Assembly (NCBI RefSeq): GCF_003028575.1
Contig: NZ_PYUD01000010.1
Location: 1-64,000, forward strand
Length of the DNA: 64,000 bases
Source of the DNA: Halomonas urumqiensis
GTDB taxonomy: Bacteria; Pseudomonadota; Gammaproteobacteria; Pseudomonadales; Halomonadaceae
Reading direction: 5' to 3'
Shown in pieces: positions 19,516 to 27,769 of the stretch. Numbering within the stretch: position 1 is the stretch's first letter; each line of letters opens with the position of its first letter. The notes beneath the pieces were generated by a model. The model did no database searches, had not been told where the DNA came from, and worked only from the letters and a program-made list of their open reading frames with translations. The position numbers and the translations under genes are program-made.

Positions 19516-20292
19516 ATGCAGGTGCTGGTGTGGAAGGCCTTCAAGGTACTGCTGATGTCGCTGGGCGCACTTGCGTTGCTGGCCACGTTGCTGTTCGTGG
19601 GCATCAACGTGTGGGTGGTTGGCAAGGCGCAGTCGCGTATCGAGACCACGCTTCCCTTGTGCCGTGCCGAGCGGGTTGGCATCGTCTTCGGCACCTCCCA
19701 CTGGACCCGTAGCGGCGTGCGAAATCCGCACTTTGATGCGCGAATGAGCGCCTCGGCACGCTTGATTCGACTCGGGCGTGTCGACCATCTGCTGCTCTCC
19801 GGCGACAACCGTACGCGTTACTACAATGAGCCAGTGACCATGTGGCGCGACCTGCGCAGCCGTGAAGTTCGCGACGCCGACATGACCCTGGATTACGCCG
19901 GCTTCAGCACCTTCGATACCTTGGCGCGTGCTCGGGAGGTCTTCGATGTTCACCGGGCGTTGTTGGTCACTCAGTCATGGCACCTGCCCAGGGCGCTTTT
20001 CATCGCCGATGCATTGGGTGTCGAAGCGACCGGATGCGCGGTGCCGGCACGCCCGGTAAGCGGGCTGTGGAAGCTAGTGGCAAGGGAATGGGTCGCGCGC
20101 GTGGCGACCATTGGCGATCTCTACCTGTGGGGCAGGGCGCCTTACTTCCTTGGACCGCTGGAGCCGCTCGAGATCGCGCCACGAGAGTGGGACGCAGATC
20201 AGAACGCCCATGCGGCTGAACAGGCACGGGCGTCGACGGCTCTCGTGGAGAGCGCAGGGAACACGGAGAGAGTTGAGCGCGATACGCCTTGA
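19516..20292 (+). CDS. SanA/YdcF-like DUF218 membrane protein
   Basis: 258 residues. One N-terminal membrane segment (LLMSLGALALLATLLFVGIN) is followed by a DUF218 domain: VGIVFGTSHWTRSGVRNP, HLLLSGDNR, LDYAGFSTFDTLARAREVF, LLVTQSWHLPRALFIADALG. SanA-type proteins are inner-membrane anchored and implicated in envelope barrier function under some conditions. ATG at 19516 is preferred over GTG at 19504 because GTGAGGG lies at ribosome-site distance. It follows sufT by 95 bp on the same strand. The C-terminal 35 residues are low-complexity and polar. Confidence 0.82.
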   Translation: MQVLVWKAFKVLLMSLGALALLATLLFVGINVWVVGKAQSRIETTLPLCRAERVGIVFGTSHWTRSGVRNPHFDARMSASARLIRLGRVDHLLLSGDNRTRYYNEPVTMWRDLRSREVRDADMTLDYAGFSTFDTLARAREVFDVHRALLVTQSWHLPRALFIADALGVEATGCAVPARPVSGLWKLVAREWVARVATIGDLYLWGRAPYFLGPLEPLEIAPREWDADQNAHAAEQARASTALVESAGNTERVERDTP

Positions 20293-20334
20293 GCAGGTGT
20301 ATCAACACCAGGGAAGCGCATCCGCCACGCTGCC

Positions 20335-20781
20335 TTAGCGGCGCTGGCGTTGTTTCTGCTGGCGATAGAGTTCGCGGATCAGCGCACGACACCCCTTCCA
20401 GCACTCCTCGATGACCGGCTCGACGGCCTCGGGCAGTGGGTGAGTGTAAAGCGTCGACAGCGACTGCATCAGAACCCGCTCCTGCTCGAGCAGCTCGCCG
20501 ATCACCACCTGGCTTTCGTTGCCGACGAAGCTCTTCAGACGGCTCCACAGCCACATGTAATCGTCGCGTTCGACATCGGCATCGCGGGGCAACATGTTGA
20601 GGTGCTGGCGCGCCAGGCCCTGAAGCTTCTGCATCGACTTGGCGCGTGCCTCGTAGTGGGGCTTCAGGGCGTCGCGCAGGGACGGGCCCAGGCGCTCAAG
20701 GTTGTCCTGAAAATAATCGATACTGTCGGCCAGGGCCTCCAAGGCACTGTCCATCGCCACTTGGCGATTGTCGAGAAACAT
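20335..20781 (-). CDS. Conserved hypothetical helical protein
   Basis: 148 residues, almost certainly all-helical, with no signal peptide or membrane segment and a basic C-terminal tail (RQQKQRQRR). The helix pattern loosely resembles the four-helix DUF2383/PA2169-like group, but I cannot confirm membership. A very good ribosome site (GGAGGTGA) lies 8 bases before the ATG, which argues for a real gene. It is on the minus strand downstream of rimK with a 111-bp gap, so it may belong to that cluster. Function unknown. Confidence 0.65.
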   Translation of the reverse strand: MFLDNRQVAMDSALEALADSIDYFQDNLERLGPSLRDALKPHYEARAKSMQKLQGLARQHLNMLPRDADVERDDYMWLWSRLKSFVGNESQVVIGELLEQERVLMQSLSTLYTHPLPEAVEPVIEECWKGCRALIRELYRQQKQRQRR

Positions 20782-20892
20782 GAGCGGTCACCTCCTCCGG
20801 TGACGCAGATTGTGGCGGGGGAAACACTGTTTTGCTACCCCCGGCGGCAATAAATTTTCGCTCATTAACCCGCTATTAACGCCTTTTTGCAA

Positions 20893-21801
20893 TTACCCCT
20901 TGGGCTTAGGGGGTGCCTTGCGCGCGGGTGTGGCGTTCTTTTCGATGTGTTCGATGATCAATCCGGCAATGTCCTTGCCGGTGGCATTCTCGATACCTTG
21001 CAAACCAGGCGATGAGTTGACCTCCATGATCACCGGCCCATGGTTGGAGCGCAGCAGGTCGACACCGGCGACCCTGAGCCCCATGGCCTTGGCCGCCCGA
21101 ATGGCGGTCGAGCGCTCCTCCGGGGTGATGCGTATCAGGCTTGCCGTCCCTCCGCGGTGCAGGTTGGAGCGGAATTCGCCGTCGGCGGCCTGGCGCTTCA
21201 TCGAGGCGACCACCTTGTCGCCGATCACCAGGCAGCGGATATCGGCGCCGCGCGCTTCCTTGATGTACTCCTGCACCATGATGTTGGCCTTCATGCCCAT
21301 GAAGGCCTGGATCACCGATTCTGCGGCCTGATTGGTTTCCGCCAGCACCACACCGATGCCCTGGGTACCTTCCAGCAGCTTGATGACCAGTGGCGCGCCA
21401 CGCACCATGGTGATCAGGTCGGGAATGTCATCCGGCGAGTGCGCGAAACCGGTGATCGGCAGGCCCAGGCCCTTGCGTGAGAGCAACTGCAGGGAACGCA
21501 ACTTGTCGCGAGAGCGGGTGATCGATACGGAGTCGTTGAGTACGTACGTGCCCATCATCTCGAACTGACGCAGCACCGCGCACCCATAGAAGGTCACCGA
21601 CGCGCCAATGCGTGGAATCACTGCGTCGAATGGCTCGACCTCCTGGCCCTTGTAGTGAATCGAAGGGTGATGGGAGGCGATGCTCATGTAGCAGCGCAGT
21701 GTGTCGACGACCCGCGCGGTATGGCCGCGCTGCTCGGCTGCCTCCATCAGGCGGCGGGTCGAGTAGAGATTGCGATTACGCGACAGCAGGGCGATGTGCA
21801 T
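20893..21801 (-). CDS. rimK: RimK-type ATP-grasp ligase
   Basis: 302 residues. The ATP-grasp fold is seen in [39 protein letters not shown], the [21 protein letters not shown] hinge and the metal-binding end [15 protein letters not shown]. RimK adds glutamate residues to the C-terminus of ribosomal protein S6 and related targets. A charged Lys/Pro-rich tail of about 12 residues extends the C-terminus. It follows the RimB-like protease gene after 30 bp on the same strand, an arrangement known from pseudomonads, where the pair forms an S6-modifying system. Confidence 0.92.
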   Translation of the reverse strand: MHIALLSRNRNLYSTRRLMEAAEQRGHTARVVDTLRCYMSIASHHPSIHYKGQEVEPFDAVIPRIGASVTFYGCAVLRQFEMMGTYVLNDSVSITRSRDKLRSLQLLSRKGLGLPITGFAHSPDDIPDLITMVRGAPLVIKLLEGTQGIGVVLAETNQAAESVIQAFMGMKANIMVQEYIKEARGADIRCLVIGDKVVASMKRQAADGEFRSNLHRGGTASLIRITPEERSTAIRAAKAMGLRVAGVDLLRSNHGPVIMEVNSSPGLQGIENATGKDIAGLIIEHIEKNATPARKAPPKPKG

Positions 21802-21831
21802 CAGGGGCTCCTTGGCTCTGGGCCATGTGTG

Positions 21832-22275
21832 TCAGGGTTCGCCGTGCAGGAAGGCTGCACCTGGGGCCACCAGCAGGCGGCGCAGTGCTCGGCGGCCCAA
21901 TAGCATGGGATGGCGCATGTTGCGCCGGTCGGTGAGGGTCAACTCCACCGGGAATTCCAGGTCACCAAGGCGCAGGGGAGTACGAATCACGTAGCGCCAC
22001 TCCTCCTGACCATTGGAGCTGCGTACCTTGCGGCGGTCATGAAGGTGCATGCGAAATACATGAGGTGGCGTGTTTGGGCCACCACTGCGAGTCGTGAAAC
22101 TGACCCATAGATGGTTGCCTTCCTCGAAGGACTCGATGTCTTCGGCATGCAGTGCGGAAGTGCGCGCACCGGTATCCACCTTGGAGCAAAGTAGTAGCCC
22201 CATCTCGGGTAGCGTGACCATCTCGCGGCGCCCGATCACCGCCCTTGGTGCATAGGGAAGTTCTTTCATTGTCAT
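21832..22275 (-). CDS. rimB: RimB-like retropepsin-type (DUF785/Zn protease) protein
   Basis: 147 residues. The single retropepsin-type motif KVDTGARTSALHA has the putative catalytic Asp34. The C-terminal MLLGRRALRRLLV matches the LGRxxL signature of the family (RimB, formerly the ATP-dependent zinc protease family). In Pseudomonas, RimB cleaves the glutamate tail from S6. The ATG overlaps the stop of the DUF3549-like gene (ATGA), and rimK follows. The context strongly favours the RimB role over the generic protease label. Confidence 0.87.
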   Translation of the reverse strand: MTMKELPYAPRAVIGRREMVTLPEMGLLLCSKVDTGARTSALHAEDIESFEEGNHLWVSFTTRSGGPNTPPHVFRMHLHDRRKVRSSNGQEEWRYVIRTPLRLGDLEFPVELTLTDRRNMRHPMLLGRRALRRLLVAPGAAFLHGEP

Positions 22276-23351
22276 CGTGTCGCTGTCCCCGCAAGCCTTG
22301 TGAGTGTCGCCAGGCGCCGGCCGATGGCAGTGTCCGCAGAGACGTCACGCAGCGTCATCAAAACCAGCAAGCGTAGACGTGGGATCAGTGCAAGATCACG
22401 TGCCACGCCCATGAAATCGGCATTATCACAGGATGCCAGGCGTTCGAGAAATCTCGGTAGCCGCTGCGCGTGCTCGAGATGCCGATAGCCCCGCGCGGCG
22501 ATGGCCGCCAGCAGGTCGGGGCCGCAGGCATCGGGATCCGCCAGCAGTGCATCGATCCAGGCGCCAGCGACAGCATCATTGGCGCCACTCACTGCCCTGA
22601 CACACGCGCAGAAGGCTTCAATATCACCCGATTGAGCGGCCTTCTCACCGCGTTCTCGCAGCGCTAGTGCAAGATTGTCGTCCACCTCGAGGTGTTCGAG
22701 ACAGTAACACAGCGAGATGACGACTTGGCTTGGCAATGTCGGCATATGCTTGGCAAGGGAAAGTGCCGCGTTTGCGTCCATGCGCACCGAGAAATCCGCC
22801 AGTCCCTGAAGCCCAAGCGCCTGCCAGTCGAAGTCTTGCTGACCACTCAAATAGGCTTCCACTGGCTCGAGGTGCTGGCTTGCAGGCTGGTCCAGGTCGC
22901 GACTGGCGCGTGCGTGCAGCAGGGCCTGGAAGGGCAGGCTTGGGGAGAACGCCAGCGGATTGTCCTGCATCAGGTTATCCACACCGGCTTTGCCGTCGAC
23001 AGGAAGACCATTGGTGGACAGCCCGTCGCCTTGATCGAGAGCCGTTGCGCTGCGACCCAGGGTTTCCAGCAGGCGTTGCACGAAAGCGTCACGCGGTGCT
23101 GGCACCAGCAGGCCCTGCTCGTCCAGCGGCAGCGCCAGGAACCAGATCAATGGATCGTCCACACCGGCCAGGCGAAACACCAGGCCAAGGCGCGCCTGGC
23201 CTTGCCAGGGCAACGGCCATGGCTGTTCACCGGCTTCGAAGGCGGCAAGGGTCGCCATCGAGCAGGGTTCGACGCGTCGGCCCAGGTGATAAAGCCACAC
23301 CTCGGCGCCGCTACGCTCGAAGAAGTCATGAAGGCTGTGGATCGGTTGCAT
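22272..23351 (-). CDS. DUF3549-like hypothetical protein
   Basis: 359 residues from the ATG chosen at 23351. It is soluble, leucine-rich and helical, with no signal peptide. The opening (MQPIHSLHDFFERSGAEVWL) and the region around LIWFLALPLDEQGLLVP match my memory of the DUF3549 family found in Pseudomonas and Halomonas; I cannot check this. Later segments look like helical repeats (HMPTLPSQVVISLCYCLEHL, ARGYRHLEHAQRLPRFLERL). It is translationally coupled to the RimB-like gene through a 4-bp overlap, so it may act with or regulate S6 modification. No catalytic residues were recognised. Confidence 0.72.
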   Translation of the reverse strand: MQPIHSLHDFFERSGAEVWLYHLGRRVEPCSMATLAAFEAGEQPWPLPWQGQARLGLVFRLAGVDDPLIWFLALPLDEQGLLVPAPRDAFVQRLLETLGRSATALDQGDGLSTNGLPVDGKAGVDNLMQDNPLAFSPSLPFQALLHARASRDLDQPASQHLEPVEAYLSGQQDFDWQALGLQGLADFSVRMDANAALSLAKHMPTLPSQVVISLCYCLEHLEVDDNLALALRERGEKAAQSGDIEAFCACVRAVSGANDAVAGAWIDALLADPDACGPDLLAAIAARGYRHLEHAQRLPRFLERLASCDNADFMGVARDLALIPRLRLLVLMTLRDVSADTAIGRRLATLTRLAGTATR

Positions 23352-23667
23352 GGTGTCTCCGTGTTGCGAACCGTGCACTCTACCTTGGTGAATAGGTGAT
23401 GTCAGCAGGTGGGAAGACGTCTTTCAGGGCATGTTGATCACGAATTGATCGATCGGCTGAAATGCCCATGCCGCCTGGCCCGGCGAAGTGTGTCCAGTGA
23501 TTATCCACAGGGCCGTTCAGCCATTCTGTGAATTATGCCTGACCTTCCTGTCGTGCTGTGTGCGAGATCGAGTTGCCTGGCGTTTGAATCCGCAGTGAAT
23601 GTTCGGGGCGTTGCTGGCGAGCACGCAGGCATCGATAATGGTGATCCAACCAGAGAAGAGAGGTCCC
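23352..23667. other. Divergent gap between the DUF3549 and YqcC genes
   Basis: No gene recognised. It contains a perfect DnaA box (TTATCCACA) at 23501-23509 and otherwise unremarkable sequence that must hold the two outward promoters. Confidence 0.5.
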
Positions 23668-24000
23668 ATGTCCGTTCATCAGGAACTGGATACGGCGTTA
23701 CGCCGGCTCGAAGCTACCATGATGGCCGCCAACTTATGGCGTATGGAGCCACCATCTCCTGACGCCTATGCCAGCGAAGCACCCTTCTGCATCGATACCA
23801 TGACGATGCAGCAGTGGCTGCGGTTCGTGTTCATTGCACGTCTCGACACACTTGTCGAGCATCGCGCTGCGATGCCGGCGAAATGCGAGGTGGCCCCCGC
23901 GGTGGATGTCTACCTGGCAGAGAAGGGTATCAGCGCGGCTCATCGCCTGTTGATGCAAAAGGCAGTGGAAGAAGTCGACCGCCTGGTCACCGAGAATTGA
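23668..24000 (+). CDS. YqcC-like protein
   Basis: 110 residues. The pattern of a short helical protein with LWRMEPPSPDAYASEAPFCIDTM, QQWLRFVFIARLD and PAVDVYLAEKG is that of the YqcC family, often encoded beside the tRNA pseudouridine synthase TruC. Here truC is not adjacent. The ATG at 23668 has AGAGAGG 7 bases upstream; the longer open frame is not used. Role uncertain. A perfect 12-bp stem hairpin follows the stop. Confidence 0.8.
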   Translation: MSVHQELDTALRRLEATMMAANLWRMEPPSPDAYASEAPFCIDTMTMQQWLRFVFIARLDTLVEHRAAMPAKCEVAPAVDVYLAEKGISAAHRLLMQKAVEEVDRLVTEN

Positions 24001-24013
24001 GTGGTTGTTGATG

Positions 24014-24042
24014 CCATCGCCGGGCTCAAGGCCCGGCGATGG
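24014..24042. terminator. Perfect hairpin between convergent genes
   Basis: A 12-bp perfect stem (CCATCGCCGGGC/GCCCGGCGATGG) with a 5-base loop lies between the convergent YqcC and OmpW genes. There is no clear T-tract on either side, so it may act as a bidirectional transcription barrier or mRNA 3'-end stabiliser. Confidence 0.55.
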
Positions 24043-24080
24043 TGCACCAACGGCACTTTATCACTATGCCGCCATCATGT

Positions 24081-24695
24081 TCAGAAGCGGTAGGTGATGC
24101 CGCCGCCAACGGTCAATGGCCGGATGTCCGCTTCGCCAAGCTCTGCTGCACCTAAGCTGACATCCGCTTTCACGTCGGCATAGTTGGCAAAGCCATTGAG
24201 CATCAGGTTGTCGGTGATCGCCAGATCCACCCCCGCCTGCCCGACAACGCCATAGGTGTTGTCGACGTCGAGACCCTCCAGTTCCTCTCCTGAGAAGTGG
24301 GTGTAATTGATACCCACTCCGACATAAGGCTGTACCCGAGACGCCATGCCACCCAATGGGTAGTAGTTGGCCATCAGGTTGACCGGCGTGCGATCAACCG
24401 TGCCGATATTACCCACATTGCCGGTCACCAGGATGTGATCGACCGGTTCCTGTCCGGAAAGCTCCATACCGATCTTGTCGGTGAACAGGTAACCCACACC
24501 GTAGTAGAGGCCTCGTGCGTTGTAGACGTTGAGGTCGCCCGCCACGTCAAGGGTGCCGTTCTGGTCCTTGGTGTCGGTCTTGGCAATACCTCCACGCACG
24601 AAGATGTCTCCTGCGCCGAAGGCCAGTGCGGCCTGGCTTGTCAATAACAGGCTGGCCGAGATGACAGCGGAACAGATGATAGTTGACTTGCTCAT
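24081..24695 (-). CDS. ompW: OmpW-family outer-membrane protein
   Basis: 204 residues. The signal peptide ends near SQAALA-FGAGD. The mature part starts DIFVRGGIAKTDT and contains YYGVGYLFTDKIGMELSG, NYYPLGG, VQPYVGVGINYTHFSGE and ends with ITYRF, the terminal phenylalanine typical of beta-barrel insertion. OmpW forms an 8-stranded barrel thought to pass small hydrophobic molecules. ATG at 24695 fits the signal peptide; the upstream extension is rejected. It has its own long AT-rich upstream region, in line with condition-dependent expression. Confidence 0.88.
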   Translation of the reverse strand: MSKSTIICSAVISASLLLTSQAALAFGAGDIFVRGGIAKTDTKDQNGTLDVAGDLNVYNARGLYYGVGYLFTDKIGMELSGQEPVDHILVTGNVGNIGTVDRTPVNLMANYYPLGGMASRVQPYVGVGINYTHFSGEELEGLDVDNTYGVVGQAGVDLAITDNLMLNGFANYADVKADVSLGAAELGEADIRPLTVGGGITYRF

Positions 24696-25129
24696 CGAGA
24701 GAGTCCTCTTTCGTCGAGATAACCGCGTAGGCGATGGCTGAATGATCGACCGCCGAATGCATCGTGAGGTGGCGTAGGGTTGGGTCACTTGCACGCCACA
24801 TCCAACAGGTATTTCTTTCATAAAACTTGTACAAGATAATGATAGGGGTGGTAGTTCAAAAAATCTCGTAAATTTTTGTAAACTACTTCATGCCCATTAA
24901 ATCCCTGGGTTACAGGGTTTGTGCCAGGGTTTATGCCATGGTAGGTGCCCGGGTGAGGACTGGTAGGTGTGGTCTTATTGTACAACTTTTGATGCGTTGC
25001 AGTGTTTACGGCTCGCGCCGGAAGAAAAAATCGGCTTGACTGAAAGCCAGCGGCCAGGCGGGTGAGGTCGGTAGGGTTGCTGAGCTTGAGCAGACTAGAG
25101 TTGGCGAGTCGTTGACGAGGAGTGTGGCG
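24696..25129. other. Intergenic region upstream of ompW and a small membrane protein gene
   Basis: 434 bp with no convincing gene. A 112-codon minus-strand frame exists but lacks a ribosome site and protein-like composition. The centre (about 24900-24975) is built of loosely repeated GGGT/AGGT words, and the ompW-proximal 24820-24890 is AT-rich and probably holds that promoter. Confidence 0.5.
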
Positions 25130-25429
25130 ATGAGAACCCAGACGTCCCCCGGACAACCTTCATGGATGTTGGCGATGATCACTCTGCTGCTGGCGGCTGG
25201 CCTTGCTGTCTGGTTGCTGATGCAGCCCGAGGTGATCAAGAGTTTGCCAATGGCCTTGCGTGTACCGGTAATCCTGCTGGGGATCTGGTCGTTGGGCGCG
25301 GGCTTCGTGCAACCCATGCAGGATCAGCAGCGCCGAGGTCTGCTCGGCCAGGCGTTATCGCCCAAGGCGAGTTTGCTGATGTTATTGGTGTTCGCTCTGG
25401 TGCTGGTGGGCTGTGTGGTGTTCGTCTGA
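25130..25429 (+). CDS. Small inner-membrane protein, unknown function
   Basis: 99 residues. Three hydrophobic stretches are visible: WMLAMITLLLAAGLAVWLLM, LRVPVILLGIWSLGAGFV and LLMLLVFALVLVGCVVFV, with a short polar loop containing QDQQRRG. GAGGAG lies 8 bases before the ATG at 25130. It resembles small conserved membrane proteins next to transport genes in related bacteria, but I recognise no family. It is convergent with putP, with a terminator hairpin between them. Confidence 0.68.
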   Translation: MRTQTSPGQPSWMLAMITLLLAAGLAVWLLMQPEVIKSLPMALRVPVILLGIWSLGAGFVQPMQDQQRRGLLGQALSPKASLLMLLVFALVLVGCVVFV

Positions 25430-25470
25430 CGGCCACGGTGTTGGCGGGGTGGGGGATCCGTGAAAAACAT

Positions 25471-25494
25471 GAAGCCGCCCCTTGGGGCGGCTTC
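25471..25494 (-). terminator. Terminator after putP
   Basis: A GAAGCCGCCCC/GGGGCGGCTTC stem with a 2-base loop lies between the convergent small membrane protein gene and putP. On the minus strand it is followed by ATGTTTTT, so it best serves putP; on the plus strand the T-run is weaker. Confidence 0.72.
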
Positions 25495-25544
25495 TCTATG
25501 CCTACGGACTGGCGCGGTAGAGCGTGAGTGCGCCAGGCGCGCTT

Positions 25545-27035
25545 TTAGCGAGTGATGTGCTGATATTCGCCAGCGTCGGCAGTCACACTGCTCACCACCA
25601 GGATGGCAATGAAGGAAGCGAGGAAACCAGGAATGATCTCGTATACGCCGGGACCCCCCATGAACTCTCCGTTCCAGCCCAAGGAAATCCAGATCATGAC
25701 GGTGACAGCACCCACCACCATACCGGCGATGGCACCAGCGCCGTTGGTGCGCGACCACATCAGCGACAGGATGATCAACGGGCCAAATGCCGCGCCGAAG
25801 CCTGCCCAGGCGTTACTGACCAGCCCCAGAACCTGTGAGTCCGGATTGGAGGCAATGATGGTTGCCACCAGACCCACTACCACTACGCAAGCCCGGCCTA
25901 CGGTCACACACTCTTTCTCGCTGGCTTCCTTGCGCAGGAACAGGCGATAGAAGTCCTCGGTCAGTGAGGAAGACGACACCAGGAGCTGACTGGAAATGGT
26001 GCTCATGATCGCGGCGAGCAGTGCAGCATACAGGAAGCCGGTGATCAGCGGATGGAACAGCAGATCCGCCAGGATGATGAAGATCGTTTCCGGATCCTGG
26101 ACATCCATACCGTTGCGGACCGCATAGGCCCGGCCGAACACACCCAGAGAGATCGCGCCGATCAGAGAGATGAGCATCCAGCTCATGCCGATGTTGCGGG
26201 CAATGGGAACGTCCTTCAGAGAGCGGATGGCCATGAAGCGCACGATGATGTGCGGCTGCCCGAAATACCCAAGTCCCCAGGTCACCGCAGACAGCCAGCC
26301 GATGAAGGTCAGTCCTTCCGTCCACGATAGCAGCGTGGGGTCGACCTCATTGAGGGTTTGCGAGGCTTGGGAGAAACCGCCGCCGCCTTCACCGAACAGC
26401 ACAACCGCCGGCATGATCACCAGGGCCAGCATCATGATGCAGCCTTGTACGAAGTCCGTCATGCTCACGGCCAGAAAGCCGCCAACCACCGTATAGACGA
26501 GTACCACGCCCAGCGTGATGACGATCCCAGCCGCGTAGTCGCTCAGGCCACCGAAGTTGAAGATACCGGCAAACGCGCTCTCGAACAGCTTGCCACCGGC
26601 CACCAGGCCTGATGCCGTGTAAACGGCGAAGAACACCACGATGACGATGGCGGACACCGTGCGAAGGGAAAGTGCTCGTGTCGGGAACCGGTTAGCCAGG
26701 AACTCCGGAATGGTAATCGCGTTGCCGTAGTGAACCGTCTGTTCGCGAAGGCGTGGTGCGACCAGTGTCCAGTTGAAGAACGCACCCACGAGCAGACCGA
26801 TCCCGATCCAGGCGGACCCCAGGCCGGAGACGAACATTGCCCCGGGCAACCCCAGCAGCAGCCAGCCGCTCATGTCCGAAGCGCCGGCCGACAAGGCCGC
26901 TACCTGTGGACTGAGGCCTCGGCCACCCAACATGTAGTCTTCGGATGAAGACGTCGCTGTGCGCATCGCGTATACGCCGATGGCGATCATCAGCGCAAAG
27001 TAAGCGATGAGACTGATCCATACACCGATAGCCAT
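25545..27035 (-). CDS. putP: Sodium/proline symporter PutP
   Basis: 496 residues with about 13 membrane segments, a member of the SSS family. Segments typical of PutP include SSSEDYMLGGRGLSPQVAAL, LSAGASDMSGWLLLGLPGA, GNAITIPEFLANRFP, WGLGYFGQPHIIVRFMA and AIMSTISSQLLVSSSSLTED. It imports proline with sodium, for catabolism by the neighbouring PutA or as an osmolyte. The ATG follows CTGGAG and a run of T residues. A 26-codon ORF with its own ribosome site lies 57 bp upstream on the same strand. PutA lies upstream, also on the minus strand. Confidence 0.93.
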   Translation of the reverse strand: MAIGVWISLIAYFALMIAIGVYAMRTATSSSEDYMLGGRGLSPQVAALSAGASDMSGWLLLGLPGAMFVSGLGSAWIGIGLLVGAFFNWTLVAPRLREQTVHYGNAITIPEFLANRFPTRALSLRTVSAIVIVVFFAVYTASGLVAGGKLFESAFAGIFNFGGLSDYAAGIVITLGVVLVYTVVGGFLAVSMTDFVQGCIMMLALVIMPAVVLFGEGGGGFSQASQTLNEVDPTLLSWTEGLTFIGWLSAVTWGLGYFGQPHIIVRFMAIRSLKDVPIARNIGMSWMLISLIGAISLGVFGRAYAVRNGMDVQDPETIFIILADLLFHPLITGFLYAALLAAIMSTISSQLLVSSSSLTEDFYRLFLRKEASEKECVTVGRACVVVVGLVATIIASNPDSQVLGLVSNAWAGFGAAFGPLIILSLMWSRTNGAGAIAGMVVGAVTVMIWISLGWNGEFMGGPGVYEIIPGFLASFIAILVVSSVTADAGEYQHITR

Positions 27036-27092
27036 AAAAAAAACTCCAGTTTATTGGGCCGGATGTAGCTCCGACAGGTTTTTGGTGCGCAT

Positions 27093-27173
27093 TCAAGCCA
27101 GAGCGCTGATGGCAGGCATCGCGATCAGGTAGGGTGCGATGGTGAAGGCGATGGTAGTGTTGTTTTCAACCAT
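27093..27173 (-). CDS. Candidate 26-residue hydrophobic peptide upstream of putP
   Basis: ATG at 27173 to TGA encodes a 26-residue peptide starting MVENNTTIAF and ending AISALA. It is almost entirely hydrophobic after residue 7 and could span the membrane once. AAGGAA sits 7 bases before the ATG, a proper ribosome site. putP begins 57 bp downstream on the same strand. Small membrane proteins accompany several secondary transporters, so it may be a PutP accessory subunit; a leader peptide is the alternative. It is too short for homology claims by eye. Confidence 0.55.
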   Translation of the reverse strand: MVENNTTIAFTIAPYLIAMPAISALA

Positions 27174-27769
27174 GGGGAATTTCCTTGCGTCCGGTTGTCG
27201 GTATATTTTTCGTTACTAATGTCGTCACTGCCTTTGGCACTAGCTTCAACATTATTATGGTCACATTATGAGTATAGGGGCGAGAATGCTAACGGACGTT
27301 CAACTTTTGTCATTTCATGGCTCACCTCTCGGTAGTTGGCCTCGGTTGACCGAGCATCAGGCCAAGTATGCCGGCCATCGTGATACCTATGAACAGCGAA
27401 TATGGGGTGTGAAATCCTCAAAGTGGGTGGGTTGAACGGCAAGTGTCGCGAGGGTGATGGCCACGGGGTCAAGAACACCCTCGAGTGCCGGCTCGCCAAC
27501 GTTCCCGGAGGTGGTAGTGCCTTTCATGATGGGGCCTCGAATTGTGATTGTTGCAGACCGCTTGTCGGGATTGCCCACGGTGACCGGAGGCGAGAGTGTG
27601 GCAGGTGCACCATGTTGCCCTGCCGAATGTAGCACCTGGATGGCTGGATGATGTCATGGCATCCGCGCCTGACGCGGCAGGGCCTATGGTCCATCATGGC
27701 TGTGTCGGGTTGCAGTACCGGTAGTGACAACAACTGTGACTCACCCTTGGCTTGTCACTCTCCCATCGC
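27174..27769. other. Intergenic region between putA and the small ORF upstream of putP
   Basis: About 600 bp without a confident gene. The part at 27200-27280 is AT-rich and probably promotes the small ORF and putP on the minus strand. On the minus strand, 27300-27640 shows a frame beginning MKGTTTSGNVGEPALEGVLD and, after a register change, LFIGITMAGILGLMLGQPRP. It could be a small frameshifted membrane-protein remnant, but I cannot name it. Confidence 0.4.

Noticed and set aside
24818..25156. 112-residue minus-strand frame upstream of ompW
   Set aside because: Proline/histidine-rich random composition, no ribosome site, and overlap with the start of a better-supported gene.
27402..27632. 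Plus-strand frames between putP and putA
   Set aside because: No ribosome site and composition unlike a protein; the opposite strand gives a slightly better but still unsupported reading.
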